Part shown: positions 37,899 to 46,510 of the stretch, in pieces
Layout of the letters: every line of letters starts with the position of its first letter
Position numbering within the stretch: position 1 is the first letter of the stretch
Source of the DNA: Methylocystaceae bacterium
Lineage (GTDB): Bacteria > Pseudomonadota > Alphaproteobacteria > Rhodospirillales > Terasakiellaceae
NCBI GenBank assembly: GCA_013373205.1
Contig: JABXIG010000003.1
Location: 682,001-746,000, forward strand
Length of the DNA: 64,000 nucleotides
Direction: 5' to 3'
Position numbers and translations under genes: made by a program
The notes under the pieces: model-generated
What the model was told of the DNA's origin: nothing
What the model saw: the letters and a program-made list of their open reading frames with translations, nothing else
The model's database searches: none

Positions 37899-39394
37899 GT
37901 GCGTTAAAAGAGATTTATCGCTATCACGAAATCACCAAACACCGCCTGAACGCCTATGCGCCGGCACCGGGATTCCTGGATTGGGACAGCCAGCCGAACC
38001 CGTTTCGTCGCTATGATGATTGTGAAGAAATTTTGTTGCCGATTGTGGATCATCCTGCAGAAAGTACCGATTGGAATGAAGAAAATATCGCACGTTTTTT
38101 AGGTTTAAGTATGGGCTTAAGCGGCTGGAAAGTCATGGGGCCGGATCGCTGGTCTTTACGTATGACCCCCAGCAGCGGCAACCTGCATCCAACCGAATGT
38201 TATCTGGCGTCTTTTTTAGAAGGCAGGCTTTATCATTATAATGTGCTGAACCATAGTCTGGAACTGCGCGCATCGGATATGTGCGGGGACCATGATGGGG
38301 CCTTTGGCGCGGTGGGCCTAAGCAGCATTACCTGGCGGGAAGAATGGAAATATGGGGAACGGGCGTACCGTTATTGCCAGTTGGATGTAGGGCATGCCAT
38401 TGGCACGATGCTCTATAGTGCTCACTTGTTGGGCTGGACGGTGACGCCCTTGCTAGATTTAAGCGATGATCAACTGTCCGGATTTTTGGGGCTGAACCAA
38501 CTGGAAGATTTTGACGGCGTAGAACAAGAAGAACCGGATATTTTGCTTTTGATCGGCCCTAAAGGCTGTGGGGTAAAGGAGCCTTTATTCTTTCAAAACT
38601 GGTACGGAAAACCCAATAAACTCAGCCCGGAAAAAGTCGCTTGGCCGGAAATCTGTCGCCTGAAAAAATATGTGGAAAAACAGGCTCATATGTCGGCAAA
38701 GACTGTGGATGTTCAGCCCGACTGGATGAGTGATCGACAGAAAGCCATCTCGTTCATTCAAAACCGTCGCTCTGCACAGAGGATGTTAAAAGAAGACTCC
38801 GTGATCGGTTATGACGATTTTAAAAGGATGCTTGAAAACCTTAAAACTGTTCAGTTGTTTGATCCGGCCATCAGTCTTGTCTTCTTTATCCATAACGTGG
38901 AAGGGCTTGCACCGGGACTTTATTTTTATGAAAGAAAAGACGGGCATCAGGATGAAATTTCCCATTTATGTGCCGTTGATTTTTCATGGCAGCCGGAAGG
39001 AAAGATTGCAGGACTTTATCAGCTGCAAACGAATGTTGATGTCAGAAAAATCGCCTCCCAACTATCCTGCCATCAAGGTATTGCAGGGCATGGGGCTTTT
39101 GCGGTTTCGATGTTGGCAGATTTCAAGGTGATGGATGAATGGGGCGCATGGGTCTATCGCAGACTTCATTGGGAAGCGGGGCTGCTTGGACAGGCGCTTT
39201 ATCTGGAAGCGGAAGCTTGTGGGCTAAACGGTACAGGGATTGGTTGTTTCTTTGATGATGAAGTCCATGGGCTTTTGGGATTGTCCACAACAGAAGGCCC
39301 CTGGCAGGTGATCTATCATTTTACAGTAGGGAAGGCGCGTATTGATCCGCGTTTGCAGGATGAACCTGCTTTTTCCCATTTGTCGTATAGGTAA
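37895..39394 (+). CDS. SagB/ThcOx-family nitroreductase-like oxidoreductase
   Basis: A 499-residue protein with two nitroreductase-like halves. The first (about 60-270) holds the FMN-binding pattern LRMTPSSGNLHPTECYLAS; the second (about 290-490) has QNRRSAQRMLKEDS and GLNGTGIGCFFDDEVHGLLG. SagB/ThcOx proteins oxidise azolines in peptide natural products, but many members lie outside such clusters, and no YcaO cyclodehydratase or precursor peptide is present here, so the substrate is unknown. Translationally coupled to the upstream small protein; the GST gene follows after 93 bases. Confidence 0.87.
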   Translation: MSALKEIYRYHEITKHRLNAYAPAPGFLDWDSQPNPFRRYDDCEEILLPIVDHPAESTDWNEENIARFLGLSMGLSGWKVMGPDRWSLRMTPSSGNLHPTECYLASFLEGRLYHYNVLNHSLELRASDMCGDHDGAFGAVGLSSITWREEWKYGERAYRYCQLDVGHAIGTMLYSAHLLGWTVTPLLDLSDDQLSGFLGLNQLEDFDGVEQEEPDILLLIGPKGCGVKEPLFFQNWYGKPNKLSPEKVAWPEICRLKKYVEKQAHMSAKTVDVQPDWMSDRQKAISFIQNRRSAQRMLKEDSVIGYDDFKRMLENLKTVQLFDPAISLVFFIHNVEGLAPGLYFYERKDGHQDEISHLCAVDFSWQPEGKIAGLYQLQTNVDVRKIASQLSCHQGIAGHGAFAVSMLADFKVMDEWGAWVYRRLHWEAGLLGQALYLEAEACGLNGTGIGCFFDDEVHGLLGLSTTEGPWQVIYHFTVGKARIDPRLQDEPAFSHLSYR

Positions 39395-39487
39395 CAAGGT
39401 TAAATCATTAATTTCAATATGTTAAATATGGCTCACCCTTTGCATGCATGGATATATTCAAGCGACTTGCAGGGAAAAGAAGAAGCC

Positions 39488-40132
39488 ATGATGGAATTTT
39501 ATATGACGCCGGGGTCCTGTTCGACCGGGATTCATATTTTGTTGGAAGAATTGGAACAGGTCTTTGCGGCCAATATCATCAATATGCCAAAGGGTGATCA
39601 TCTCACAACTGAATATAAAGCCATTAACCCCAAGGGCACCATTCCGGCATTGAAACTGGATAGCGGCGATGTGTTGACTGATTTTTCAGCTATTGCCTGG
39701 TGGCTGGCTTCGCGCCATCCGAAAAAACGGTTATTGCCACAAAATCAGGTGGATCAGGCGCGTTGTCTGGAGATCATGAATTTCGTCACATCAACCCTGC
39801 ATGGTCAAGGCTATACCCGAATCTTTGCCCCTGAAAAATATATGCTGCGCGATGATGACCTGGGTCAGGTCAAGGCAAAGGGACTGGAACGGGTTAAAAG
39901 CAGTTTTGATGTCGTCGCACAGTATCTAACGGGTTGTGACGGGTTGGTGTTTGATCATTTGACCATCGCAGATGCAGCCTTGTTTTATGTGGAATTCTGG
40001 GCAGATCGTAGTGATATCCAAATGCCTGTTGTGTGCGAACAACATTATCAGACCATGTGCACCCGTCCTATCGTACAACAAGTGCTGGCCGAAGAAGGTT
40101 ATCGCCTTAATCAAGGGGCACAAAGCTTATGA
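39488..40132 (+). CDS. Glutathione S-transferase family protein
   Basis: A 214-residue GST. The N-terminal thioredoxin-like domain (YMTPGSCSTGIHILLEELE; NPKGTIPALKLDSG; LTDFSAIAWWLA) and helical C-terminal domain (FDHLTIADAALFYVEFW) are intact. The Ser/Cys in PGSCS is at the catalytic position, as in beta-class enzymes. Two adjacent ATGs (39488, 39491) follow AAGAAG; the upstream in-frame extension from 39419 is not family-like. Its last four bases overlap the next gene's ATG. Confidence 0.87.
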   Translation: MMEFYMTPGSCSTGIHILLEELEQVFAANIINMPKGDHLTTEYKAINPKGTIPALKLDSGDVLTDFSAIAWWLASRHPKKRLLPQNQVDQARCLEIMNFVTSTLHGQGYTRIFAPEKYMLRDDDLGQVKAKGLERVKSSFDVVAQYLTGCDGLVFDHLTIADAALFYVEFWADRSDIQMPVVCEQHYQTMCTRPIVQQVLAEEGYRLNQGAQSL

Positions 40133-41457
40133 AGCATTTTCTTGACTGGTCTAAATATCAGGATGCGGGTATGGGGGATGCTTACGCTGATATCCCCAAA
40201 CACGGGGGTGATTTTGCTAAGGCAATCGCGGTTTGTATCAATAGTCGCCAGTGTGAAACCCAAAATAAACTGGTTATGTGCCCAAGCTATAAAGTCACAG
40301 GCAATGCAAACCTGTCTACAGGTGGGCGTGTGCGCATGTTGAAAGCAGCACTTGGGAACGATCATTATGAAGATGCATTATCCCAAGTAGACCTGCAAGA
40401 AGCCATGGATTTGTGCGTGGCCTGTAAAGGATGTAAGCGTGAATGTGAAAATAACGTGGATATGCCGCTTATCAAGGCAGAATATCTTGCACAGAAAGGT
40501 CATAAAAAAGGCTATAGTCTGCGCGCGAAATTGCTGGCAAATACGCCCAAATATGTCTCGGCCTCCGGTTGGTTTTCTACGATGATCAAACTTCGTAATC
40601 GAAATAAACTGCTTGCGCGATTGATGGAGAAAACGGTTGGGATTGCAGCAGACGTGCCTTTGCCGGAACCTGTGAAGAATAATTTCCAGGACCGCCCTTT
40701 GCATCAAGAAAATGACAAGCCGGAAGTGGTTCTGTTTATCGATACCTTTGCGCGATATTTTGAACCTAAGATTGTCGAAGCGGCGCAAGATATTCTGCAC
40801 ATAACGGGCTATCGGTGCAACCTGGTCCAAGCCCCCAAAGGGGAAAAGCCCTTGTGTTGCGGACGGACTTATCTGGCACAAGGGATGATCGATCAAGCGC
40901 GGACTGAAGTAAAACGCTTATGTGAAAGTTTGTTGGGTCATGTGGAAGCCGGACGGGTCATCATCGGGTTGGAAGCATCTTGCGTGTTGGGTTTACGTGA
41001 TGATGCGAAGGCACTGGGACTGGGGGAACTGGTTGAAAAGGTCGCGGCCCAGACTGTCTTGTTTGAAGAGTTTATTTCCAAAGAAATTCGAGCCAAACGC
41101 TTTGATGCGGAATTTGTTTCTCAAGCAGGGAAGAAAACTCTGATCCATGGTCATTGTCATCAAAAGGCCGTCGGGGCGATGAAGGCCATGCGCCGGGTGT
41201 TAAAGCTGATCCCGGATCATGATTTTGAAATTATTGAATCTGGATGTTGCGGCATGGCAGGAAGTTTCGGGATTGAGGCGGAACATGTCGAAGTCGCTGA
41301 TAAGATGGCCGAAGCGGCGCTAATGCCGCGCCTGCGTGAAAATCCAGATGCGCGTGTGGTCGCCAATGGTTTTTCCTGTCGATCGCAGATGCGTGCGAAA
41401 AAGGATGAGCGTGCGCAACACCTCGCGATTTTCCTGAGAGACTGTATGAAGATGTAA
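40129..41457 (+). CDS. Stand-alone Fe-S oxidoreductase (GlpC/HdrD-like, CCG domains)
   Basis: A 442-residue protein. It has a ferredoxin-like dicluster region: Cys36 and Cys42 followed by CPSY at 51, then C96-x2-C99-x2-C102-x3-C106. Two CCG domains follow (PLCCGRTYLAQG; ESGCCGMAGSFG). This order and the CPSYKVTGNANLSTGGRVRML stretch match the C-terminal half of large FAD/Fe-S 2-hydroxyacid dehydrogenases (the D-2-hydroxyglutarate/D-lactate class), but the FAD half is missing, so it needs a partner. It overlaps the GST gene by four bases. Confidence 0.85.
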   Translation: MKHFLDWSKYQDAGMGDAYADIPKHGGDFAKAIAVCINSRQCETQNKLVMCPSYKVTGNANLSTGGRVRMLKAALGNDHYEDALSQVDLQEAMDLCVACKGCKRECENNVDMPLIKAEYLAQKGHKKGYSLRAKLLANTPKYVSASGWFSTMIKLRNRNKLLARLMEKTVGIAADVPLPEPVKNNFQDRPLHQENDKPEVVLFIDTFARYFEPKIVEAAQDILHITGYRCNLVQAPKGEKPLCCGRTYLAQGMIDQARTEVKRLCESLLGHVEAGRVIIGLEASCVLGLRDDAKALGLGELVEKVAAQTVLFEEFISKEIRAKRFDAEFVSQAGKKTLIHGHCHQKAVGAMKAMRRVLKLIPDHDFEIIESGCCGMAGSFGIEAEHVEVADKMAEAALMPRLRENPDARVVANGFSCRSQMRAKKDERAQHLAIFLRDCMKM

Positions 41458-41470
41458 TTATTGGCGTCAG

Positions 41471-41530
41471 AGAGATTCCTTTTTTTGCAGGAAAACAGTT
41501 TTATATTTTTGCGTAAGCGGGGACCTATTT
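41471..41530. repeat. REP-like dispersed repeat, copy 2
   Basis: AGAGATTCCTTTTTTTGCAG, then GAAAACAG and GCGTAAGCGGGGACCT, aligns with 33343-33400 and has the same two-part structure with a degraded first stem. It fills the gap between the convergent Fe-S and Amt-GGDEF genes. Confidence 0.65.
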
Positions 41531-41533
41531 TCC

Positions 41534-43444
41534 TTAAGAATTAGCAGCTTTAGCAACAGGAGCTTCGTTTAAACGCCATGTGCCTTTACCAGCCAGCTTG
41601 GCTTTATACATGGCTTCATCAGCACGGTGAATAACGGCTTCGGGTTCTTCAGCCATAGCTTTGGTGCCACCAAAAACAGCAATCCCGATAGAGGCGCCGA
41701 TCTCGGCGGTGCCATGGGGCAGGGTGAAATCATCGCACAAGGTATCGATTAAACGGTTGGCAAGTGTTTTCAAGCCTTCAAGGCTTTCAAGCTCGCTAAC
41801 CAGCAGAGCAAATTCATCCCCCCCAAGTCGCGCAGGAATATCATTGTCACGCACGACTTCACGTAGGCGTGACGCCACCATTTTTAATAATTCGTCACCC
41901 GCTTCATGTCCTAGGTTGTCATTAACGGCCTTGAAGCCATCAAGATCCATAAACAGGATGGCCCCTTGGCGCAAATTGCGTTGACTGGCCGACAAAGCAC
42001 GGTGCACACTATCAAAGAAACTGCGGCGATTGGGAAGGCCGGTTAGCGCATCAGTACTGGCAAGCTTGGTCAGTTGATCCATGGCTTCCTGACGGCGATG
42101 GGTTTCTGTGCGGACTTTATGAAGAACCGCATTATAGAAGGTGGCAATTTCAGAAGCTTCGGTTTCGCGTTCGGTATCCACGTCGCGGTCAAAATTACCT
42201 GTACGTGCCTGAAAATCCATTTGTGTGATGAGATCAAGAAGGGAAGAAGACGCATTATGTTCAGCGATATTAAGGCCTAAACGTTCTTCTTCGGGGGTGA
42301 CGCGAAAGGGGATAAGCTTATCGACAAGTCGAAAGAGGATATAACTGCTTGGCAGAGAAAATAAACCGATAACAGCAATACCTAAAAGCTGTACGCCAAG
42401 CTGGGTCAAGGTATCACCTGTAGGTAGGTTTTCGGCAGGGACAAATAATGCAACGGAAACGGTTCCCCATATCCCGGCACAAAGATGGGCGGGTACGGCA
42501 CCGATGACATCATCAATTTCCCATATTTCCAACAGGCGCATGCTGCCCAGGGTCAACGCGCCGGCCACAAAACCAATAATGATTGAATCCATAGCGCCAA
42601 TCAGATGGGCGCCTGCACAACTGGCAACGAGCCCGGCAACTGTTCCGTTTACGATGCCGTGGACCGTGGGGCGTTTTGTTGCAATCCAGCTATAGGTAAT
42701 GCCGCCAAGGCCACCCAAGGCACCTGCAAGGGCGGTGTTGGCGATGATCAGCGGGACCTGATTGTTGATGGCAAGGGTAGACCCGCCGTTAAAGCCGAAA
42801 AAGCCGAACAATAATAGAAAGACGCCTAAAACAGCCATGGGCAGGTTATGGCCTTCGATTTCGTGACCATTTACGCCAAAGCGACCAATGCGTGGGCCGA
42901 TGACCAGAATGGCAGACAATGCAATCCAGCCGCCAACTCCATGGACAACGGTAGAGCCTGCAAAATCTACAAAACCCAGCTTACCAAGCCAGCCGTTGAC
43001 TTCGCCGATATGGGCGCCATTCCAGACCCAATGGCCGACGATGGGATAGATAAATCCAGCAATGACGACGGTGACAAAAATATAGCCGACAAAGCGCATA
43101 CGTTCTGACACAGCACCGGAAATAATAGTTGCCGCCGTTCCGCAGAACATAATCTGAAAAATAAAGAAACTAATATCGTGGGGGGAGAGGTTTTCATAGG
43201 TCGCAATACTAGGGATCCCGATGACCCCACCGTAGGACGGACCAAACATTATGCCAAAGCCAAACAAGGTAAACAGCAGGCAAGAGATACAAAAATCCAT
43301 CAGGTTTTTGATGGCCACGTGAATGGAGTTTTTTGCGCGGACAAAACCACTTTCAAGACAGGTGAACCCTGCTTGCATGACCGCGACAAGAAAGGCGGCA
43401 ATCAACACCCAGGTAACATGTGGTGAAAGCAGTTCTGATTCCAT
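41534..43444 (-). CDS. Ammonium transporter fused to a GGDEF diguanylate cyclase domain
   Basis: A 636-residue fusion. Residues 1-385 form an Amt/Rh channel with about 11 helices. Asp160, His168 (in STVVHGVGG) and His320 correspond to the ammonium-site Asp160 and pore twin-His of E. coli AmtB. A linker helix (about 430-460) leads to a GGDEF domain (461-625) with intact GGDEF at 541-545 and an RxxD inhibitory site (RDND, 532-535) five residues before it. It may couple ammonium binding or transport to cyclic-di-GMP synthesis. AAGGGA lies eight bases before ATG 43444; the longer frame to 43636 is rejected. No glnK gene is adjacent. Confidence 0.93.
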   Translation of the reverse strand: MESELLSPHVTWVLIAAFLVAVMQAGFTCLESGFVRAKNSIHVAIKNLMDFCISCLLFTLFGFGIMFGPSYGGVIGIPSIATYENLSPHDISFFIFQIMFCGTAATIISGAVSERMRFVGYIFVTVVIAGFIYPIVGHWVWNGAHIGEVNGWLGKLGFVDFAGSTVVHGVGGWIALSAILVIGPRIGRFGVNGHEIEGHNLPMAVLGVFLLLFGFFGFNGGSTLAINNQVPLIIANTALAGALGGLGGITYSWIATKRPTVHGIVNGTVAGLVASCAGAHLIGAMDSIIIGFVAGALTLGSMRLLEIWEIDDVIGAVPAHLCAGIWGTVSVALFVPAENLPTGDTLTQLGVQLLGIAVIGLFSLPSSYILFRLVDKLIPFRVTPEEERLGLNIAEHNASSSLLDLITQMDFQARTGNFDRDVDTERETEASEIATFYNAVLHKVRTETHRRQEAMDQLTKLASTDALTGLPNRRSFFDSVHRALSASQRNLRQGAILFMDLDGFKAVNDNLGHEAGDELLKMVASRLREVVRDNDIPARLGGDEFALLVSELESLEGLKTLANRLIDTLCDDFTLPHGTAEIGASIGIAVFGGTKAMAEEPEAVIHRADEAMYKAKLAGKGTWRLNEAPVAKAANS

Positions 43445-43532
43445 TTTCGATCCCTTAAGAGATGAGCTTGAATTCATTCTAATCAGGGATTTACAGTTGA
43501 GTCTAGAAAAATTGTGCGTTGCGCAAATTGTG

Positions 43533-44495
43533 TTATGTTTGCTTAAATAATAGGCGGTCAAATGCCTGTTTTGGCATCTTTTTGACGAGTAATCCCATAA
43601 AAAAGAGAATAATAAATGAGAAAATAAACCGTCCAATTAGAATGCCGCTTAAATCTGCACCTAGGGCAAAAATCAATAAAGTATCTTCGATCATACTGTG
43701 AAAGAGGCACATAAAACTGAGCGAGAGGAAGATATCCTGACTCGACATTTTGCCTTCTTTAGCTTCGCGAATGATTAAGGCCCCCCCGTACCCTAGCCCG
43801 AGCATGACACCGATCATGGTGACCGGTATGGCGTGTTTGGAAATACCCATTAGTCCCAATACAGGGGCTAAGCCTTTAGAGATAAAATCTGTGACTTTTA
43901 AGGCTTCCAATATTTTTAAGGCGAGGATTAAAACAAGGATGACCCAAAAGATGGAGAAGAGCGAAATGGCGCTGTCTTGTGTCCATTGCAGCCATCCTGC
44001 GTCCACTGCTGTAGAAGGCAGCCAGTCAATGGTTGCGTTTTCTTGTAGAACTTGAAAGCCCTGATAAATCAGGTTCAGGATTGCCCCATAAACCAAAGCT
44101 CCGACAATACGTAGCAAGGTCGTGGCAATCAGGCTGGGTCCGGCTTTTTGCACGATACGTTGTTCAATGGGAAGACTGTGGGCAATCAGGATCATGGACC
44201 CAAGTACAGTGATTTGAGCTACACTCATGGGGGCTTCGGGCAAAAGGGCAACCAGGGTGACCATGCCGGCATAGATATTGACCAACATGGCCGTTGTCCA
44301 GATAATCCCGGCTTCTGGGGGCAGGCCGACCACATCCATGAAAGGTGTAAACATCAGGCTGATATGGTCAATCAGACCAAATTCTACCCCCAGGCGCACA
44401 ATAACCATGATTGGCACCATAACTTTTAAAAGTTCCCAATAGAGGAAAATACTGTCGCGTACAGGTTTTTTAAGCCAATCAATAAAATGCTGCAT
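43533..44495 (-). CDS. Gate-domain (nucleoside recognition) membrane protein
   Basis: A 320-residue membrane protein with about eight helices in two repeats, typical of the Gate/nucleoside-recognition and YjiG/SpmA group (IIWTTAMLVNIYAGMVTLVAL; GVMLGLGYGGALIIREAKEG). Substrate unknown. MQHFIDWLKKP after AAAGG is the likely start; 37 upstream in-frame codons run through the shared promoter. Divergent from the Lrp/AsnC gene with a palindrome between, so probably controlled by it. Confidence 0.83.
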   Translation of the reverse strand: MQHFIDWLKKPVRDSIFLYWELLKVMVPIMVIVRLGVEFGLIDHISLMFTPFMDVVGLPPEAGIIWTTAMLVNIYAGMVTLVALLPEAPMSVAQITVLGSMILIAHSLPIEQRIVQKAGPSLIATTLLRIVGALVYGAILNLIYQGFQVLQENATIDWLPSTAVDAGWLQWTQDSAISLFSIFWVILVLILALKILEALKVTDFISKGLAPVLGLMGISKHAIPVTMIGVMLGLGYGGALIIREAKEGKMSSQDIFLSLSFMCLFHSMIEDTLLIFALGADLSGILIGRFIFSFIILFFMGLLVKKMPKQAFDRLLFKQT

Positions 44496-44562
44496 GGGTG
44501 GGCCTTTGTTTTGAAAATTTGCGTAGACCTTAACGCAAAAGACCTGAAATATGTGGTCAAAT

Positions 44563-44580
44563 ATTGCATATATATGCAAT
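44563..44580. promoter_or_regulatory. Lrp/AsnC operator between divergent genes
   Basis: ATTGCATATATATGCAAT is a perfect 18-base palindrome in the 93-base gap between the Gate-domain gene and the Lrp/AsnC gene. A further half-site, ATTGCAT, lies at 44584-44590 and runs into the regulator's ATG. A symmetrical A/T-rich site of this length fits Lrp-family binding. Confidence 0.7.
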
Positions 44581-44588
44581 AATATTGC

Positions 44589-45023
44589 ATGGATAAGATT
44601 GATCATAAGATAATCGGCATTCTGAGGCAGGATGCTGAACTGACAAATGCGGCTTTGGCTGAACAGGTCAACTTGTCGCCCAGCAGCTGTTTACGCCGGG
44701 TTCAGAAGTTGAAACAGCAAGGTATCATCAGAAAGATGATTTGTGTGATTGATGATAAGGCCCTTGGTCGAAACTTGCAGGCCATCGTGGAAGTGGATCT
44801 GGACCGCCACGGCCATGCCAGCTTTGTCGCCTTTCAGGAAAAGGTCAAAAACGAAGATGCCATCATCAAGGCGTTTGGCATTACAGGGGACAGTGATGTG
44901 GTATTGTTTCTAAACCTGACTGATATGGATGAATATCAGGATTTATGTGATCGTTTTTTTGATCGAGATAAAAACATTATCCGCTTTCGCACCAGTTTTG
45001 TCATGCGTCAGATCAAGGATTAG
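44589..45023 (+). CDS. Lrp/AsnC-family transcriptional regulator
   Basis: A 144-residue regulator with the winged helix at about 1-55 (DHKIIGILRQDAELTNAALAE; LSPSSCLRRVQKLKQQG) and an AsnC/RAM ligand domain (about 68-144; GITGDSDVVLFLNLTDMDEY). It forms octamers or dimers and senses amino acids in known relatives. The divergent membrane protein is its likely target. Its stop overlaps the convergent PilZ-like gene by four bases. Confidence 0.92.
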   Translation: MDKIDHKIIGILRQDAELTNAALAEQVNLSPSSCLRRVQKLKQQGIIRKMICVIDDKALGRNLQAIVEVDLDRHGHASFVAFQEKVKNEDAIIKAFGITGDSDVVLFLNLTDMDEYQDLCDRFFDRDKNIIRFRTSFVMRQIKD

Positions 45024-45250
45024 GCTGTTCCGTAAATAGCCAGATTATAAAGGAATTCGCTCAAGCAATCCTGATCATCATTAAACTGTAGTCCGCAGTC
45101 TTTACCATGGACCCAAACAACCTTGGCCCCACCTGTTGATATGTCCAGAACAGTGGCTTCATGTGTGTCTTCACCAAAAAACAGAATGGCTTTGACATTG
45201 GTTTGATGATGTCTTGTTCTTCTGTTTTCGATAGTTGCTTGTTTTAACAT
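45020..45250 (-). CDS. Short PilZ-like protein
   Basis: A 76-residue protein with the two PilZ motifs in order: RRTRHH (RxxxR-type) near residue 9 and DISTGGAKV (DxSxxG) near 37. Full PilZ domains are about 95-110 residues, so this form lacks the last strands. It may still bind cyclic di-GMP, or be a degenerate copy. The frame is open 15 codons upstream, with a TTG; MLKQATIENRR, after AGAGAAAGAACG, is preferred. The Amt-GGDEF gene lies about 1.6 kb away. Confidence 0.65.
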   Translation of the reverse strand: MLKQATIENRRTRHHQTNVKAILFFGEDTHEATVLDISTGGAKVVWVHGKDCGLQFNDDQDCLSEFLYNLAIYGTA

Positions 45251-45310
45251 CGTTCTTTCTCTGTCCCCCTTGCGTATAGAAGTATAACGAAACAAGCAAC
45301 TTGGAGGGAG

Positions 45311-45346
45311 GAAAACAAAACCCTGCGCGGGTAAGGCGCAGGGTTT
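45311..45346 (-). terminator. Terminator after the iron-binding protein gene
   Basis: AAACCCTGCGC pairs with GCGCAGGGTTT over eleven bases around a seven-base loop; on the minus strand it is followed by TGTTTTCC. It begins 30 bases past the gene at 45376. Confidence 0.8.
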
Positions 45347-45375
45347 GATGTTCGGATTGTTTTTATTCTTTGATA

Positions 45376-46416
45376 TTAGCGCCAGCCCGCCTTATCGAAA
45401 ATACGAACGGCTTCGGCCTGATGTTCAGCAAAGTCAGACAGTTTAATCTGATCAGCTTTAAATTCACCCCAGGAAGCGAGCGTGTCTGAGACATCAATGC
45501 CATCACGCAATGGATATTCATAGACTTCTTCTGTATAGACTTTTTGGGCTTCGTCAGAGGCAAGGAATTCAATCAATTTGATCGCATTTTCTTTGTGCTT
45601 TGCGGATTTGGTGACACCTGCCCCAGAAATATTGACGTGGGAGCCACGACCTTTCTGGTTCGGCCAAATAATAAAGACTTTTTCAGCTGCGGCTTTTTGA
45701 CTTTCGTCTTTTCCTGTCAGCATTTTACCAAGGTAATACGTATTTCCGACAGCAATATCGCATTGCCCTGCGGCAACGGCTTTGATCTGGTCACGGTCAC
45801 CGCCTTGTGGTTTACGCGCCATATTGGCAACAACGGCATCGGCCCAGCTTTGTGCTTTTTCTGCACCGTTGTGAACGATCAGGGAACCCAGCAGGGATTG
45901 GTTATAGATGTTGCTGGAAGAACGGATGCAGATACGTCCCTCCCACTTCGGGTCGGCAAGGTCTTCATAGGTGCTGATCTCGCCTTCTTTGACCACACCT
46001 TTGGCAGCAAAGATTACGCGGGACCGTAATGATAGACCAAACCATTGACCGTCCGGATCACGATATTGTGCAGGGATCAATTTAGACAGTTCATCAGACG
46101 TAACAGACTGCATCACACCAGCTTTTTTTGCACGGATCAAACGTCCGACATCCGCCGTCAGCAGGACATCGGCGGGGCTGTTCATCCCTTCGCTTTTCAA
46201 GCGTTCTAGCAGCACATCGGCTTTACCATTTACAAGATTAACATCGATCCCAGTCTTGGCCGTAAAACGATCCAGCAAGGGACGGATCAGAACTTCTTGG
46301 CGATAAGAGTAAACGTTTACTTCTTCAGCAGATGCCGTTGCAACCTGAACTCCAGTGAGCGCACAGGCCCCGGCAATAAGGGAAAGAAAGCTATTACGCA
46401 GAACCATTTTTTTCAT
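45376..46416 (-). CDS. Ferric-iron ABC transporter substrate-binding protein
   Basis: A 346-residue periplasmic protein. A signal peptide (cleavage near ASA, about residue 30) precedes the FutA/FbpA-type fold. VNVYSYRQEVLIRPLLDRF opens the mature part, and GNTYYLGKML contains the two iron-binding Tyr residues. It binds Fe3+ in the periplasm. The permease and ATPase genes are not adjacent. A Fur-box-like site lies upstream at 46511-46529, so it should be induced by iron limitation. Confidence 0.9.
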   Translation of the reverse strand: MKKMVLRNSFLSLIAGACALTGVQVATASAEEVNVYSYRQEVLIRPLLDRFTAKTGIDVNLVNGKADVLLERLKSEGMNSPADVLLTADVGRLIRAKKAGVMQSVTSDELSKLIPAQYRDPDGQWFGLSLRSRVIFAAKGVVKEGEISTYEDLADPKWEGRICIRSSSNIYNQSLLGSLIVHNGAEKAQSWADAVVANMARKPQGGDRDQIKAVAAGQCDIAVGNTYYLGKMLTGKDESQKAAAEKVFIIWPNQKGRGSHVNISGAGVTKSAKHKENAIKLIEFLASDEAQKVYTEEVYEYPLRDGIDVSDTLASWGEFKADQIKLSDFAEHQAEAVRIFDKAGWR

Positions 46417-46510
46417 TGATTAAACCTTCGTTGGCAAAACTATAAGTACGAGTGATTCACTTAATCTGAAACTTTAATATCGCAACTAAGAACGAGTTGC
46501 AAGGGAAAAT

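Noticed and set aside
37895-39394. Thiazole/oxazole-modified peptide cluster around the SagB-like gene
   Set aside because: There is no YcaO cyclodehydratase, no E1-like partner and no precursor peptide with the right features.
43445-43636. 64-codon N-terminal extension of the Amt-GGDEF protein
   Set aside because: The normal Amt start at MESELLSPHV has AAGGGA in front; the extension is Cys/Ser-rich and not membrane-like.
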